In this document: in pieces, positions 52,315 through 61,601 of the stretch
Layout of the letters: the number at the start of each line of letters is the position of its first letter
Position numbering within the stretch: position 1 is the first letter of the stretch
Assembly: GCA_965279085.1 (NCBI GenBank)
Contig: OZ257149.1
Coordinates: 930,001-994,000, forward strand
Direction: 5' to 3'
Origin: UBA7672 sp965279085
GTDB taxonomy: Bacteria > Pseudomonadota > Alphaproteobacteria > Caulobacterales > Hyphomonadaceae
Length of the DNA: 64,000 nt
Made by a program: the position numbers and the translations under genes
Notes under the pieces: model-generated
What the model was told of the DNA's origin: nothing
What the model saw: only the letters and a program-made list of their open reading frames with translations
Databases searched by the model: none

Positions 52315-52791
52315 TCACAACAATTTTTCGACCGCATCCCGCAATTCGCGGCTCTCCGGCTCCACCTTCGACTTGAACGCGGCCACGGGTTTTCCCTGCT
52401 TGTCCGTTAGCAGCTTGTGGAAATTCCAGGCCGGATGCGCCGCACGCCCGAGCTGCTCGCGCATCCATCGATAATAGGGATGCGCCTTGCCGCCCTTCAC
52501 ATGCGTCTTCTCCGTCATCGGAAACGACACCGAATAGTTCACCGCGCAGAACGCCGCGATCTCCGTTTCCTTCGCCGGCTCCTGCCAGAGGAACTGGTTG
52601 CACGGCACGCCGATCACGGTGAAGCCGCGCTCGTGATACTGCTGATGGATATGCTGCAGCCCTGTGTACTGCGGCGTGAACCCGCACTTCGAGGCGACAT
52701 TCACAACGAGCAACGCCTGGCCCTCGAACTGCTTCAACGGCAGTGGCTGACCGTTGATGCCCGCGAACTCGAAATCGAACGCCGTCGCCAT
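52315..52791 (-). CDS. Glutathione peroxidase family protein (second of a tandem pair)
   Basis: The 158-residue peroxidase has the active Cys in VNVASKCGFTPQYTGLQ, the Gln-containing motif FTVIGVPCNQF and the Trp-Asn pair in AWNFHKLLTD. It reduces hydroperoxides with thiols (in Cys-type bacterial members usually thioredoxin). Its ATG overlaps the stop of the preceding peroxidase gene by one base (TGATG). It differs from the first copy at many positions (QEPAKET for QEPGTNE), so the duplication is old. Confidence 0.88.
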   Translation of the reverse strand: MATAFDFEFAGINGQPLPLKQFEGQALLVVNVASKCGFTPQYTGLQHIHQQYHERGFTVIGVPCNQFLWQEPAKETEIAAFCAVNYSVSFPMTEKTHVKGGKAHPYYRWMREQLGRAAHPAWNFHKLLTDKQGKPVAAFKSKVEPESRELRDAVEKLL

Positions 52792-53267
52792 CAGAGCGCC
52801 TTCTCGATCGCCGCGCGCAGCTCCGGCGCTTCCGGCACGACCGTCGGCGCGAATGCCTGCAGCGCCCTGCCGTCCTTGCCGACCAGCAGCTTGTGGAAAT
52901 TCCACACCGGCTCCGCCGGATCGCCCAGCTCGCCCTTCATCCACTTGTAGAACGGATGCGCCGTGTCGCCCTTCACGTCGATCTTGGCCGTCAGCGGAAA
53001 ATCCACGCCGAACGTCGTCGAGCAGAACGTCGCGATCTCTTCGTTCGTCCCCGGCTCCTGCCCCATGAACTGGTTCGACGGCACGCCGAGGACGACCAGA
53101 CCCTTGTCCTTCAGCTCATGATACAGATTCACCAGCCCCTCATACTGCGGCGTCAGTCCGCACTTCGAGGCGACGTTCACGATCAGCACCGGATGTCCGC
53201 TGAACTGCTTCAGCGGCATCGGCTTTCCCTCGATCGAGGTGAAATCGAAATCGTGAGCCGTGGTCAT
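52791..53267 (-). CDS. Glutathione peroxidase family protein (first of a tandem pair)
   Basis: The 158-residue protein has the Cys in VNVASKCGLTPQYEGL, the motif LVVLGVPSNQFMGQEPG, and VWNFHKLLVGKDG, completing the Cys-Gln-Trp-Asn catalytic set. ATG 53267 overlaps the stop of the amphi-Trp gene by four bases, and its own stop overlaps the next peroxidase, giving a three-gene translationally coupled operon. Cytosolic antioxidant enzyme. Confidence 0.9.
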   Translation of the reverse strand: MTTAHDFDFTSIEGKPMPLKQFSGHPVLIVNVASKCGLTPQYEGLVNLYHELKDKGLVVLGVPSNQFMGQEPGTNEEIATFCSTTFGVDFPLTAKIDVKGDTAHPFYKWMKGELGDPAEPVWNFHKLLVGKDGRALQAFAPTVVPEAPELRAAIEKAL

Positions 53268-53491
53268 GCTTCGTCTTTCCACTTCATCTGGAACTCGATC
53301 TCATGCTCGCCGCCGCCGCGCTCATGCTCGATGTTGAACCTGGCCCGCGCCGGAACATGAACCCGCTCACCCGCAATCTGGATGGCGAACGGTTCGCCAC
53401 TCTCCACACTGTCCGCGAACCGCCGCAGCTTCGCTACAAACTGGGCGCGCGTGTAAGTCTTTTCAACGTCGCGCTGAGCCTTGCGGGCCAT
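53264..53491 (-). CDS. Amphi-Trp domain protein
   Basis: The 75-residue protein shows the pattern TRAQFVAKLRRFADSVESGE, then FAIQIAGERVHVPARARFNI and IEFQMKW, which fits the amphi-Trp family of small proteins found beside unrelated partner genes. ATG 53491 starts the domain, and the longer upstream frame adds only basic filler. Overlap with the peroxidase gene suggests a shared role in oxidative stress, but none is shown. Confidence 0.65.
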   Translation of the reverse strand: MARKAQRDVEKTYTRAQFVAKLRRFADSVESGEPFAIQIAGERVHVPARARFNIEHERGGGEHEIEFQMKWKDEA

Positions 53492-53543
53492 TCGGAGCTC
53501 CACCTTCAACAACAGTCGATGATTGGCACGCCGGCGCACCGAT

Positions 53544-53642
53544 TGTCATCCCGGAAGCGCGAAGCGCTGTCCGGGACCTACTGCGAGAGAACGACAGCGC
53601 ATCGATGGTTCCCGGCTCTCGCTACGCTCGGCCGGGATGACA
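53544..53642. repeat. Inverted-repeat element between genes
   Basis: TGTCATCCCGG (53544-53554) is matched exactly by CCGGGATGACA (53632-53642). Inside are GAAGCGCGAAGCGCT and CTCGCTACGCTCGGC hairpins. The 99-base unit looks like a miniature mobile or REP-type intergenic element. It differs from the two repeat types at 20.3 and 49.2 kb. Confidence 0.65.
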
Positions 53643-53653
53643 AGCCGAAGGGC

Positions 53654-54472
53654 TCAATCCGCTTTGGCCTGGACCTTCTCCCGCGCCGCCCGATCTTCTT
53701 CCGTATCCTGATCGGCCTTCTTGCTCGGCCGGTCCGGCTCACGCTTCAGCCCATTGGCCGCGTCCCACTCGCGCCCTTCGGCCACCAGCCTGTCAGTGTT
53801 CGCGATGATCGCACCGCCGAGTTGCTTCAGGACTTCGTCTTTCCCCAGCCCCGGCGGAATCGGATCGAGAAACTCGATCACCGCCGGCCCAGGATACTTC
53901 TTGAAGTCCTCCTGCTGCCAGCGGAGGCCGAGGCTCGTCGCCACCGGCACCACCGGCCATTGCGATGCTTCCTGCATATGCCACACGCCGGCGCGGAACC
54001 GGTGATGCTTGCCCACCTTGGAGAGATTGCCCTCCGGATAGATCAGTACGATCCGCTTCTCTTTCGCAGCCAGCTCAAAGCTCGCCTTGAGATCGCGCCG
54101 CGCTTCAGGCCCGCCGCAATTGTCGATCACGATCGCGCCCAGCTTTTCCAGAACCTTGGGCACCAGGGGAAAACGCTCAAGGTGATCGCCCGTCACGAAG
54201 GCGATGTCATCGAACTGCACGTACATCAGGAAGCCGTCGCCATAGCTCGAATGCTTCGGTGCGACGATGAACGGCGCCGGCGGCAGGCGCTCGCGCCCGC
54301 GCACTTCAGGCATGATCCCGCACAACTTCATCAGCTGCACCATGCGCTTCGAATATCGTTTCACCGCCCAGCGCACGCCCGCGCCGCCCGGTAGCAGCGC
54401 AAGCACCGCGGCCATCAGCACGTAGAGAACCGAAATCCACCAGAAACCGGCGGTGAAAAGGAATGAGCGCAT
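53654..54472 (-). CDS. Lysophospholipid acyltransferase (PlsC-type)
   Basis: The 272-residue protein has an N-terminal membrane helix (SVLYVLMAAVLALLPGG) and the PlsC/GPAT motifs: HxxxxD as KHSSYGDG, the substrate motif LIYPEGNLSK (PEG for phosphate binding), and VVPVATSLGLRW. A charged C-terminal tail ends it. It transfers an acyl chain to lysophospholipids, as 1-acylglycerol-3-phosphate acyltransferase does; the exact acceptor is not fixed. Confidence 0.85.
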   Translation of the reverse strand: MRSFLFTAGFWWISVLYVLMAAVLALLPGGAGVRWAVKRYSKRMVQLMKLCGIMPEVRGRERLPPAPFIVAPKHSSYGDGFLMYVQFDDIAFVTGDHLERFPLVPKVLEKLGAIVIDNCGGPEARRDLKASFELAAKEKRIVLIYPEGNLSKVGKHHRFRAGVWHMQEASQWPVVPVATSLGLRWQQEDFKKYPGPAVIEFLDPIPPGLGKDEVLKQLGGAIIANTDRLVAEGREWDAANGLKREPDRPSKKADQDTEEDRAAREKVQAKAD

Positions 54473-54557
54473 GGCGACTCCCCGACCTGCCTCTCGCTCG
54501 CATTTCAGGCAGGGTCAGGTCAAATAAATCTGCAGCGGGCCGTCTTCACCCCTAGCT

Positions 54558-55433
54558 TCATACCTTGGCAGCGAGCTTGTCCTGCGTCTTCGTGTCGAAA
54601 TCGCTGGCGTCGTGCCGCTCGTGCAGCTGGCTTGCGGGATCACCCCATGTGCGGTTGACCATCCGCCCGCGTTTCACCGCAGACCGCGCCGCGATCTGCT
54701 CCGTCCAGCGGATCACGTTCTTGTACTCATGCACCGCAAGAAACTCGCCAGCGCCATACAGCACGCCCTTCACCATCGCGCCGTACCACGGCCATACCGA
54801 CATATCCGCGATCGTGTAGGCGTCCCCCGCCAGATATTCTGTCTCCGCGAGCCGCCGGTCCAGAACGTCGAGCTGCCGCTTCACTTCCATCGCATAACGG
54901 TCGATCGGATATTCCCACTTCTCCGGCGCATAGGCGTAGAAGTGACCGAAGCCGCCGCCGAGGAACGGGGCCGCGCCCATCTGCCAGAACAGCCAGTTCA
55001 GCGCCTCGGTCCGTGTCGCGCGATCCTCCGGCAGGAACGCTCCGAACTTCTCCGCGAGATAAAGCAGGATCGAACCGGACTCGAACACACGCACCGGCTT
55101 CGGCTCACCACGATCCACCATCACCGGAATCTTCGAGTTCGGATTGATCTCCACATACCCACTCGAGAACTGCTCGCCCGTGTTGATGTTGATCAGCCAC
55201 GCATCGTACTCGGCGCCCTTGTGGCCGAGCGCCAGCAACTCCTCCAGCATCACCGTCGCCTTCACGCCGTTCGGCGTACCGAGCGAATACAGCTGTATCG
55301 GATGCTTGCCGACCTGCAGCACCTTGTCGTGCGTCGGCCCTGCAATCGGCCGGTTGATGTTCGAAAAGCGGTGCTCCGTCCCCTTGTTCCACACCCACAC
55401 CTTAGGCGGCGTGTATCCGGTCGGTTCGCTCAT
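54558..55433 (-). CDS. yghU: Glutathione-dependent disulfide-bond oxidoreductase (YghU-like)
   Basis: The 291-residue protein is of the Nu-class GST type. It has the N-terminal extension NKGTEHRFSNINRPIAGPTH, the thioredoxin half (LYSLGTPNGVKATVMLEEL; SKIPVMVDRG; ESGSILLYLAEK) and the helical half with YLAGDAYTIADMSVWPWYG. These enzymes bind two glutathione molecules and reduce disulphides. ATG 55433 starts the conserved protein; the longer frame lacks similarity. Confidence 0.92.
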   Translation of the reverse strand: MSEPTGYTPPKVWVWNKGTEHRFSNINRPIAGPTHDKVLQVGKHPIQLYSLGTPNGVKATVMLEELLALGHKGAEYDAWLININTGEQFSSGYVEINPNSKIPVMVDRGEPKPVRVFESGSILLYLAEKFGAFLPEDRATRTEALNWLFWQMGAAPFLGGGFGHFYAYAPEKWEYPIDRYAMEVKRQLDVLDRRLAETEYLAGDAYTIADMSVWPWYGAMVKGVLYGAGEFLAVHEYKNVIRWTEQIAARSAVKRGRMVNRTWGDPASQLHERHDASDFDTKTQDKLAAKV

Positions 55434-55607
55434 GAGACGCTTTCCTTGGTCTTGTACCGGCCCAGATGTGCGGCCCACACCCCGGCGGTACAAGCTTGAA
55501 TGTCGAAATAGACGCGCGCCATCGATCAGCAAGCCTCGTCAGACGATGCAGCCGAACTGACACCCGCCACTGGTTCGTATAGCCTCGCGAAAACCGGGGA
55601 GATTCTC

Positions 55608-56045
55608 ATGCGCAAGATCGTGCTCGCCATCACGGCCCTCGCCGCTTCAGCCTGCTCGCACATGCCAACGCAGTCCTCAGCCTGGGTCGACGGCGTGAAG
55701 TTCACCCCCATGGGCGCCACGAACCCTGGCGCCTTCTCCGCCACACTCGACGGCAGCACCAGCGCCGCCGCGCCCTACACGATCCGCGTCCACATAACCG
55801 AAGGCGGCAAGATCGCCCCGCACACGCACCCCGATCCGCGCGTGATCACCGTCGTCGACGGCGAAGTCTGCTATGGCTTCGGATCGGTGTTCGACGAGAA
55901 TGCCTGCAAGCTCTACCCCGAAGGCAGCTACTTCCTCGTCCCCGCCAACGCGCCCCACTACGGCTTCGGAAAGATGGGCGATGCGGTCTATCAGGAAAGC
56001 GGTGTGGGACCTTCGGGGTTCATTCCCGTAACAAACGCCCAGTAG
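55608..56045 (+). CDS. Cupin-domain lipoprotein
   Basis: The 145-residue protein has a lipoprotein signal (MRKIVLAITALAASACS) and a small cupin: GGKIAPHTHPDPRVITVVDGE with the metal His pair and Glu position, then YPEGSYFLVPANAPHYG with the late His. It binds a metal in the periplasm. Relatives are of unknown role, and enzyme activity is not claimed. AGGGG-like GGGGAG lies before the ATG. Confidence 0.82.
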   Translation: MRKIVLAITALAASACSHMPTQSSAWVDGVKFTPMGATNPGAFSATLDGSTSAAAPYTIRVHITEGGKIAPHTHPDPRVITVVDGEVCYGFGSVFDENACKLYPEGSYFLVPANAPHYGFGKMGDAVYQESGVGPSGFIPVTNAQ

Positions 56046-56090
56046 TTTTTCTCCCCAAGTACGAAGCACTGGGGGAGGAAAGACGCCAGC

Positions 56091-57941
56091 CTACGCCACT
56101 CGCTCCGCTACAGCCTCGGCCGCCATCTCATGCGCGCGTGATTGCCGGCTCCACAAATCGGCATAGAGCCCGCCTGCATCCAGCAGCTGATGATGCGTCC
56201 CGCGCTCCACGATCTTGCCTTCGCTCAGCACGATGATCTCGTCCGCGCCCGCCACGGTCGACAGCCTGTGCGCGACCATAAGTGTCGTGCGCCCCTTCGC
56301 CGCTTCATCCAGCGCACCCTGCACCTCGGCCTCAGTTGCCGAATCCAGCGCGCTCGTCGCTTCGTCGAGCACCAGGATCGCCGGGTTCTTCAGGATCGCG
56401 CGCGCTATGCCAACGCGCTGCCGCTCACCGCCGGAGAGCTTTACGCCCCGCTCGCCCACGCGCGTCTCCCAGCCCTTGGGCAGCTTGTCGATGAACTCCA
56501 GCAGCTGCGCCCGCTGCGCCGCCTCCCGCAGCTCCTCGTCGGTGGCGTCCGGACGGCCATAGAGCAGGTTCTCCTTCATCGACGCGTTGAACAGCACCAC
56601 TTCCTGCGGAACGAGCCCGATATTGTCGCGCAGGCTTTCCTGCTTGAGCCCGCGCACATCCTGCCCATCGACCAGCACGCGCCCGCCGCCCGTATCGTAG
56701 AAACGGAACAGCAGCTTCAGCAGCGTCGACTTGCCCGAACCGGACGGCCCCACCACCGCCAGCTTCGTCCCCGCTGGCACGGTGAACGACACATCGTCGA
56801 TCCCCGCGGAGCGCGCATCGTGCGTGAAGCTGACATGATCGAACGTCACCTCGCCGCCCTTTACCTGCAGCGGTTTCGCATCCGGCGCGTCGGAGACTTC
56901 CGCTTTCATGTTGAGCAGGCCGTACAGCTTCTCGAGGTCGATCGCGCCCTGCTTGATCTCACGGAACGCAAAGCCGAGGATCGACAGTGGCCGGTAGAGG
57001 TTGCTCATGATCAGCACGACCGCAGCCATGTCACCCGCCTGCACCTGCCCGTTGAGCGCGCCCATCGCGGTGATCGCCGCCACGCCCGTCAGGCCCAGCG
57101 CCATGATGATGTCCTGCCCCGCGTTCAGCAACGCCAGCGAACGCGACACATCCACCATGTTCTTGTTGTAGACGCGCATCGCCGCGTCATAGCGCTCGGT
57201 CTCCCGTGTCTCCGCCGCGAACGCCTTCACCGTCTCGAAATTGGTAAGGCTGTCCACCGCCAGCGCCCGCAGCTCCGTATCCGCCGCATTCAGCTTCCGC
57301 CGCTGCTCCACCCGCCAGTTGGTCAGCAGCGCGGTGAACACCGCATAGAGCGCCACTACCACCACGGCCACGACAGCCGAGATCCAGCTATACCGCGTCG
57401 CCAGCACGAACGCCGCCAGCGCCAGCTCGATCAGCGTCGGACCGATGTTGAACGCCAGAAACCGGATCAGGTAATCGAGCGCATTCACGCCCCGATCGAT
57501 CACGCGGTTCAGCGCCCCTGTCCGCCGCGTCTGGTGGAACGCCAGCGACAGCCCTTGCGCATGCCCATACGCCTCTACCGCGATCAACCGCTGCGCATCC
57601 TGGCTCACGGGCGCGAACAGCGCGTCGCGCAGATACGGCAGGTTGCTCGACAGAATACGCGCGCCCGTCCACCACCCCAGCAGCAGCATCACCGCCGCCA
57701 GCGTCGCGGTGTTTCCCGTCATCTGGTTGATGGCGTCCCCGAAGAACACCGGCGCGTAGACCGCGAAAACCTTGCTCGCCAGCGTCAGCAGCAGCGCGAG
57801 CAGCATTACCAGTCGCCACTTCTTCAGCTGCGGCCGCGCCATGATCTTGCCAATGCGAGCCAGCGAAGTCCCAAGCCCCGCATCCCCCGTCTCGATCGCA
57901 TCGATGTCGGAGGTGGAAGCTGCGTGCGGATGTGTGGCCAT
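56091..57941 (-). CDS. ABC exporter, Atm1/HMT-like, fused permease and ATPase
   Basis: The 616-residue half-transporter has a six-helix permease domain (about residues 50-330) with QTRRTGALNRVIDRGVNALD, a motif typical of the Atm1/ABCB7 group. The ATPase domain has Walker A VGPSGSGKSTLLK, signature LSGGERQRVGIARAIL and Walker B ILVLDEATSALD. Homologues export glutathione-linked compounds or metal conjugates. It works as a homodimer in the inner membrane. ATG 57941 is the likely start after a spurious upstream Met. It fits beside the glutathione enzymes of this part of the window. Confidence 0.9.
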   Translation of the reverse strand: MATHPHAASTSDIDAIETGDAGLGTSLARIGKIMARPQLKKWRLVMLLALLLTLASKVFAVYAPVFFGDAINQMTGNTATLAAVMLLLGWWTGARILSSNLPYLRDALFAPVSQDAQRLIAVEAYGHAQGLSLAFHQTRRTGALNRVIDRGVNALDYLIRFLAFNIGPTLIELALAAFVLATRYSWISAVVAVVVVALYAVFTALLTNWRVEQRRKLNAADTELRALAVDSLTNFETVKAFAAETRETERYDAAMRVYNKNMVDVSRSLALLNAGQDIIMALGLTGVAAITAMGALNGQVQAGDMAAVVLIMSNLYRPLSILGFAFREIKQGAIDLEKLYGLLNMKAEVSDAPDAKPLQVKGGEVTFDHVSFTHDARSAGIDDVSFTVPAGTKLAVVGPSGSGKSTLLKLLFRFYDTGGGRVLVDGQDVRGLKQESLRDNIGLVPQEVVLFNASMKENLLYGRPDATDEELREAAQRAQLLEFIDKLPKGWETRVGERGVKLSGGERQRVGIARAILKNPAILVLDEATSALDSATEAEVQGALDEAAKGRTTLMVAHRLSTVAGADEIIVLSEGKIVERGTHHQLLDAGGLYADLWSRQSRAHEMAAEAVAERVA

Positions 57942-58117
57942 GGCGGAGAAATAGGCCCGCCCCGCAGGAAACGCCATAGTTCCCGCCCGAGACCTCCGGC
58001 CAACCGTGTGTCAGCAGCCCATCACCGGCAAGTATGTGGAAAAGCCGCAGGCGACCGACTCTTTGCCATCGGCGCGAACCGGCGCATCTATGGTCCTCAA
58101 GAAAAGAGAGAAGAAGA

Positions 58118-58675
58118 ATGCCCGGAATCAAGTCCGTGACCGTCTACTGCGGCTCCGCCCCAGGATCCGACCCCAGCTACCTCAAGCTCGCCCAGAAACT
58201 CGGCAAGGCCATCGCTACCCGCGGCTGGCGCACGGTCTATGGCGGCGGAAACGTTGGTCTGATGGGCGCGGTCGCCACCAGCGCGCGCGACAATGGCGGC
58301 AAGGTGCTCGGCGTGATGCCGCATTTCCTGCGCGAACTCGAAGGCGTGCTCGACGGGATCGAGAACCGTTACACCGACAACATGCACCAGCGGAAGCAGG
58401 CGCTGCTCGATGAAGCCGACGGCCTCATCGTACTCCCCGGCGGCATCGGCACGCTGGAGGAAGCGGTCGAGACTCTTTCGTGGGCCAAGCTCTCGCTTCA
58501 CCGCAAGCCGATGGCGTTCCTCAGCGAGAACAACTACTGGGCCCCCTACTTCAAACTGATCGACCATATGATCGAAGGCGGCTTCCTGCCGGAGTCATTC
58601 CTGCAGCTCATGGCCGACACCAGTTCGCCGGAAGGCGCGCTCGACGCGTTGCACGAGCGGGCGATCCAGCTCTAG
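58118..58675 (+). CDS. LOG-family protein (TIGR00730), nucleotide phosphoribohydrolase-like
   Basis: The 185-residue Rossmann protein has SVTVYCGSAPGSDP, TVYGGGNVGLMGAVA, MHQRKQALLDEADGLIVLPG, and PGGIGTLEE, the PGGxGTxxE motif of LOG/YvdD proteins, which release adenine-type bases from nucleoside monophosphates. ATG 58118 is chosen on the family start. Its stop overlaps that of the convergent MOSC gene by three bases. Confidence 0.9.
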   Translation: MPGIKSVTVYCGSAPGSDPSYLKLAQKLGKAIATRGWRTVYGGGNVGLMGAVATSARDNGGKVLGVMPHFLRELEGVLDGIENRYTDNMHQRKQALLDEADGLIVLPGGIGTLEEAVETLSWAKLSLHRKPMAFLSENNYWAPYFKLIDHMIEGGFLPESFLQLMADTSSPEGALDALHERAIQL

Positions 58676-59109
58676 TCCCAACCCACCTCATCGCCGACCG
58701 CGATATCGCCGCCGTTGACCACAACGGCGGTGAGCCCGCCCAGCCAGTCTGGCTCCAGCGCCTTCCTCAATCCGGGCAGCTGCTGCTCCATGCGGCTGCA
58801 TGGATGCGTCTCGCCCGTGATCTTCAGCTTCACGCCGCCCACTCTCAGAACGTCGCCCTCGCCGCGCGGATTCGCCAGCCCGCTCACCAGCAGATTCGCC
58901 CGCCTGATCGTCCATGGAGCAGCCGGATCGAGCGCGGCCACAGCCCGCGTCCAGTCATCGGCAAACAGGATTGTGATCTGCCGGCCCGGCGCCTTGCCCC
59001 GCCAGTCCCCGGCCAAGCCGGCCCCCTCGGACACGCTTCCACGCTCCAGAAGCTGCATCGCCTGCTTCGGTCCGGCCTTTATGGCGATTGCGTCGAGTCG
59101 CCCGTTCAT
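58672..59109 (-). CDS. MOSC-domain protein
   Basis: The 145-residue protein is a compact MOSC domain: LERGSVSEGAGLAGDWRG, RRANLLVSGL, LKITGETHPCSRMEQ with the conserved Cys that may bind sulfur or the molybdenum cofactor, and VVVNGGDIAVGDEV. MOSC domains act in sulfur transfer for cofactor maturation or in small reductases; the partner is unknown. Cytosolic; convergent with the LOG gene. Confidence 0.88.
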   Translation of the reverse strand: MNGRLDAIAIKAGPKQAMQLLERGSVSEGAGLAGDWRGKAPGRQITILFADDWTRAVAALDPAAPWTIRRANLLVSGLANPRGEGDVLRVGGVKLKITGETHPCSRMEQQLPGLRKALEPDWLGGLTAVVVNGGDIAVGDEVGWD

Positions 59110-59284
59110 GTTCGTGCCGTAATCCCCCTGCCGGTCTGCGGCAATGTGGAAACCCAGGCGTATTGCGGCTGCCCTCGCGTCCTTCTAGGTTGTAGCCGCC
59201 GGGCGGGGTTCGGGGGAGAAACGCACCACCGCCTCAGCATCAGAATAATGGCCACCTGAGATGGCCGCCGAGGAGGGTTTCCGA

Positions 59285-61471
59285 ATGCGCGCCTACCTGT
59301 TGTCGCTGGCTGTCGCCGCGCCTGCCCTGATGTTCGGCATCTCTGCCTGCAGCAACAACCCGCCAGCGTCTTCAAGCCAGACCGAAACAGCCGCGCCTGT
59401 CTTTCCGACGGGCTCCGCCGCCGTGAACGCCGAGCGGCTCATCAACGCCAGCAAGGAGCCCGGCTCCTGGCTCGCCGCCGGTCTCAACTATCACGAGGAT
59501 CGCTTCTCACTTCTCGACCAGGTCAACGACAGCAACGTGAAGGATCTCGGCCTCGCGTGGTACGCCGACATCGACACGGAGCGCGGTCAGGAATCAACGC
59601 CCGTCGTCGTCGATGGCGTGATGTACCTCACCACCGCGTGGTCGATGCTGAAGGCCTACGACATCAAGTCGGGCGAACAGCTCTGGGCCTATGACCCAAA
59701 GATCGACCGCGCCAAGGGCGCCGACGCCTGCTGCGACGTGGTCAACCGCGGCGTCGCCGCGTGGAACGGCAAGATCTACCTCGGCGCGCTCGACGGCCGC
59801 CTCATCGCGCTCAACGGCAAGACAGGCGCGGTCGTCTGGGAGAAACAGACAACCGACACAAGCCTGCCCTACACGATCACTGGCGTGCCGCGCATCGTGA
59901 AGGGCAAGGTCATCATCGGCAATGGCGGCGCGGAGTATCGCGTGCGCGGCTACGTCACCGCCTACGACGCCGAGACCGGCGAGCAGGCGTGGCGCTGGTA
60001 TTCCGTGCCCGGCGACCCCGCCAATCCGGACGAACAGCCCGAACTCGCCACCGCCCGCAAGACCTGGAATGGGGAATTCTGGAAACTCGGCGGCGGCGGC
60101 ACGCTGTGGGATGGCATGGCCTACGACCCGGAACTCGACACGCTCTATGTTGGCACCGGCAACGGCACGCCGTGGAACCAGAAATACCGCAGCCCCGGCG
60201 GCGGCGATAACCTCTACCTCTCGTCCATCGTCGCGCTGGACCCGGCGACCGGCAAATACAAGTGGCACTACCAGACAACGCCCGGCGAGACGTGGGACTA
60301 CACCGCCACACAACCGATCATGATCGCCGACCTGAATTACCCGGAAGGCAAGCGCCGCGTCGTGATGCAGGCGCCGAAGAACGGCTTCTTCTACGTCCTC
60401 GACGCCAAGATCGGCAAACTGCTCAACGCCAACAAGTTCGCCCCGCTCACCTGGGCCACGCACGTCGACATGACGACGGGCCGCCCGGTCGAGATTCCTG
60501 AAGCGCGCTTCGAAGTCACCGGGAAGCCGGCCATCGTCGCGCCCGCCGCCCTCGGCATGCACAACTGGCACCCGATGGCGTTCAGCGCCGACACCGGCCT
60601 TGTCTATCTCCCCGTCACGGTGTCGTCGTCCACCTACGCCTCGCCCGAGAAGTTCGAGGTGAACCTGAAAGGCTGGAACACCGGCATCGGCTTCAATGCT
60701 GCGTCCGGCGTCGTCCCGGTCCCGGCCTCCGGCTCGGTGCCGAAGTCCGACAGCTTCATCCTCGCCTGGGACCCTGTCACGGGCACGGAGAAATTCCGTA
60801 TCCAGAACGAGGTCTATGGCGCCTCGGGCGTGCTCGCGACGTCGGGCAACCTGATCTTCTCCGGCAACCACAAGGGCGAGTTCGTCGCGTATGACGCCCG
60901 CGACGGCAAGAAGCTCTGGACCGCCCCGACGCAGGCCCGCACCGTCGCCGCCGCCTCGACCTTCCTGGTCGATGGCCAGCAGCAGGTCGCCATCCTCGTC
61001 GGAGCCCGCGGCCTGCCCACCGGCCAGAAGCGCACCAACGCCGTCAGCGCCAACAACTCGCGCATCCTCGTCTTCAAGGCTGGCGGCAAGGCGGCGCTCC
61101 CCGCCGAGATGCCGACGACCACGTCCACCGGCGCGCCCGTTAAGGTGAAGATCGATCCGCCGCTGCTCACCGCCAACAACGAGACGGTGGCCTCTGGCGA
61201 GATGCTGTTCGGCCAGAACTGCGCCGTCTGCCATGGCGCCGCGTCTGTCCCCGCCGCCGGCGCCATCGCGCCCGACCTGCGCTACTCCGCCCTGCTCAAC
61301 GCGCGCGGCGGTTGGAACGGCGCCGTTCGCGAAGGCGACCGCGCCCAACGCGGCATGCCAGCCTTCAAGGCCACGCTGACCGAAGAGCAGACCGACGCGA
61401 TCATGCACTACGTCATCAAGCGCGCGAACGACGAGAAAGCCGCGCAAGAGGCCGCGGCAAAGACGCCGTAA
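59285..61471 (+). CDS. PQQ-dependent alcohol dehydrogenase with C-terminal cytochrome c
   Basis: The 728-residue quinohemoprotein starts at ATG 59285 (GAGGAGGG upstream) with a lipoprotein-like signal (GISACSNN). An eight-bladed PQQ propeller follows; ADACCDVVNRG has the vicinal Cys pair that covers PQQ, and GETWDYTATQP carries the active-site Asp. After a linker (about residue 620) comes a cytochrome c domain with CAVCH. The enzyme oxidises alcohols in the periplasm and passes electrons to the heme. It stands alone: no PQQ biosynthesis genes are near. A terminator follows. Confidence 0.92.
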   Translation: MRAYLLSLAVAAPALMFGISACSNNPPASSSQTETAAPVFPTGSAAVNAERLINASKEPGSWLAAGLNYHEDRFSLLDQVNDSNVKDLGLAWYADIDTERGQESTPVVVDGVMYLTTAWSMLKAYDIKSGEQLWAYDPKIDRAKGADACCDVVNRGVAAWNGKIYLGALDGRLIALNGKTGAVVWEKQTTDTSLPYTITGVPRIVKGKVIIGNGGAEYRVRGYVTAYDAETGEQAWRWYSVPGDPANPDEQPELATARKTWNGEFWKLGGGGTLWDGMAYDPELDTLYVGTGNGTPWNQKYRSPGGGDNLYLSSIVALDPATGKYKWHYQTTPGETWDYTATQPIMIADLNYPEGKRRVVMQAPKNGFFYVLDAKIGKLLNANKFAPLTWATHVDMTTGRPVEIPEARFEVTGKPAIVAPAALGMHNWHPMAFSADTGLVYLPVTVSSSTYASPEKFEVNLKGWNTGIGFNAASGVVPVPASGSVPKSDSFILAWDPVTGTEKFRIQNEVYGASGVLATSGNLIFSGNHKGEFVAYDARDGKKLWTAPTQARTVAAASTFLVDGQQQVAILVGARGLPTGQKRTNAVSANNSRILVFKAGGKAALPAEMPTTTSTGAPVKVKIDPPLLTANNETVASGEMLFGQNCAVCHGAASVPAAGAIAPDLRYSALLNARGGWNGAVREGDRAQRGMPAFKATLTEEQTDAIMHYVIKRANDEKAAQEAAAKTP

Positions 61472-61498
61472 CGTCCGAAACAGCGAAAACCACTGAAA

Positions 61499-61525
61499 CC
61501 CCCGGCCCTGCGGCCGGGGGTTTTT
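61499..61525 (+). terminator. Rho-independent terminator after the PQQ dehydrogenase gene
   Basis: CCCCCGGCC (61499-61507), loop CTGC, GGCCGGGGG (61512-61520), then TTTTT. The stem is perfect and 28 bases past the stop. Confidence 0.93.
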
Positions 61526-61601
61526 CGTTTACGGCTTCTGCTGTATGAGCCCCGCCCATGGTCTGGCCTGCGTTGTGCGGCCCCCATGAAGGACGACACC
61601 G

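Noticed and set aside
56142..58139. 665-codon + frame opposite the ABC exporter gene
   Set aside because: Low-complexity Arg/His/Gln translation; the - strand has all ABC motifs.
59594..61447. 617-codon - frame opposite the PQQ dehydrogenase gene
   Set aside because: No motifs, shadow of a gene with clear family hallmarks.
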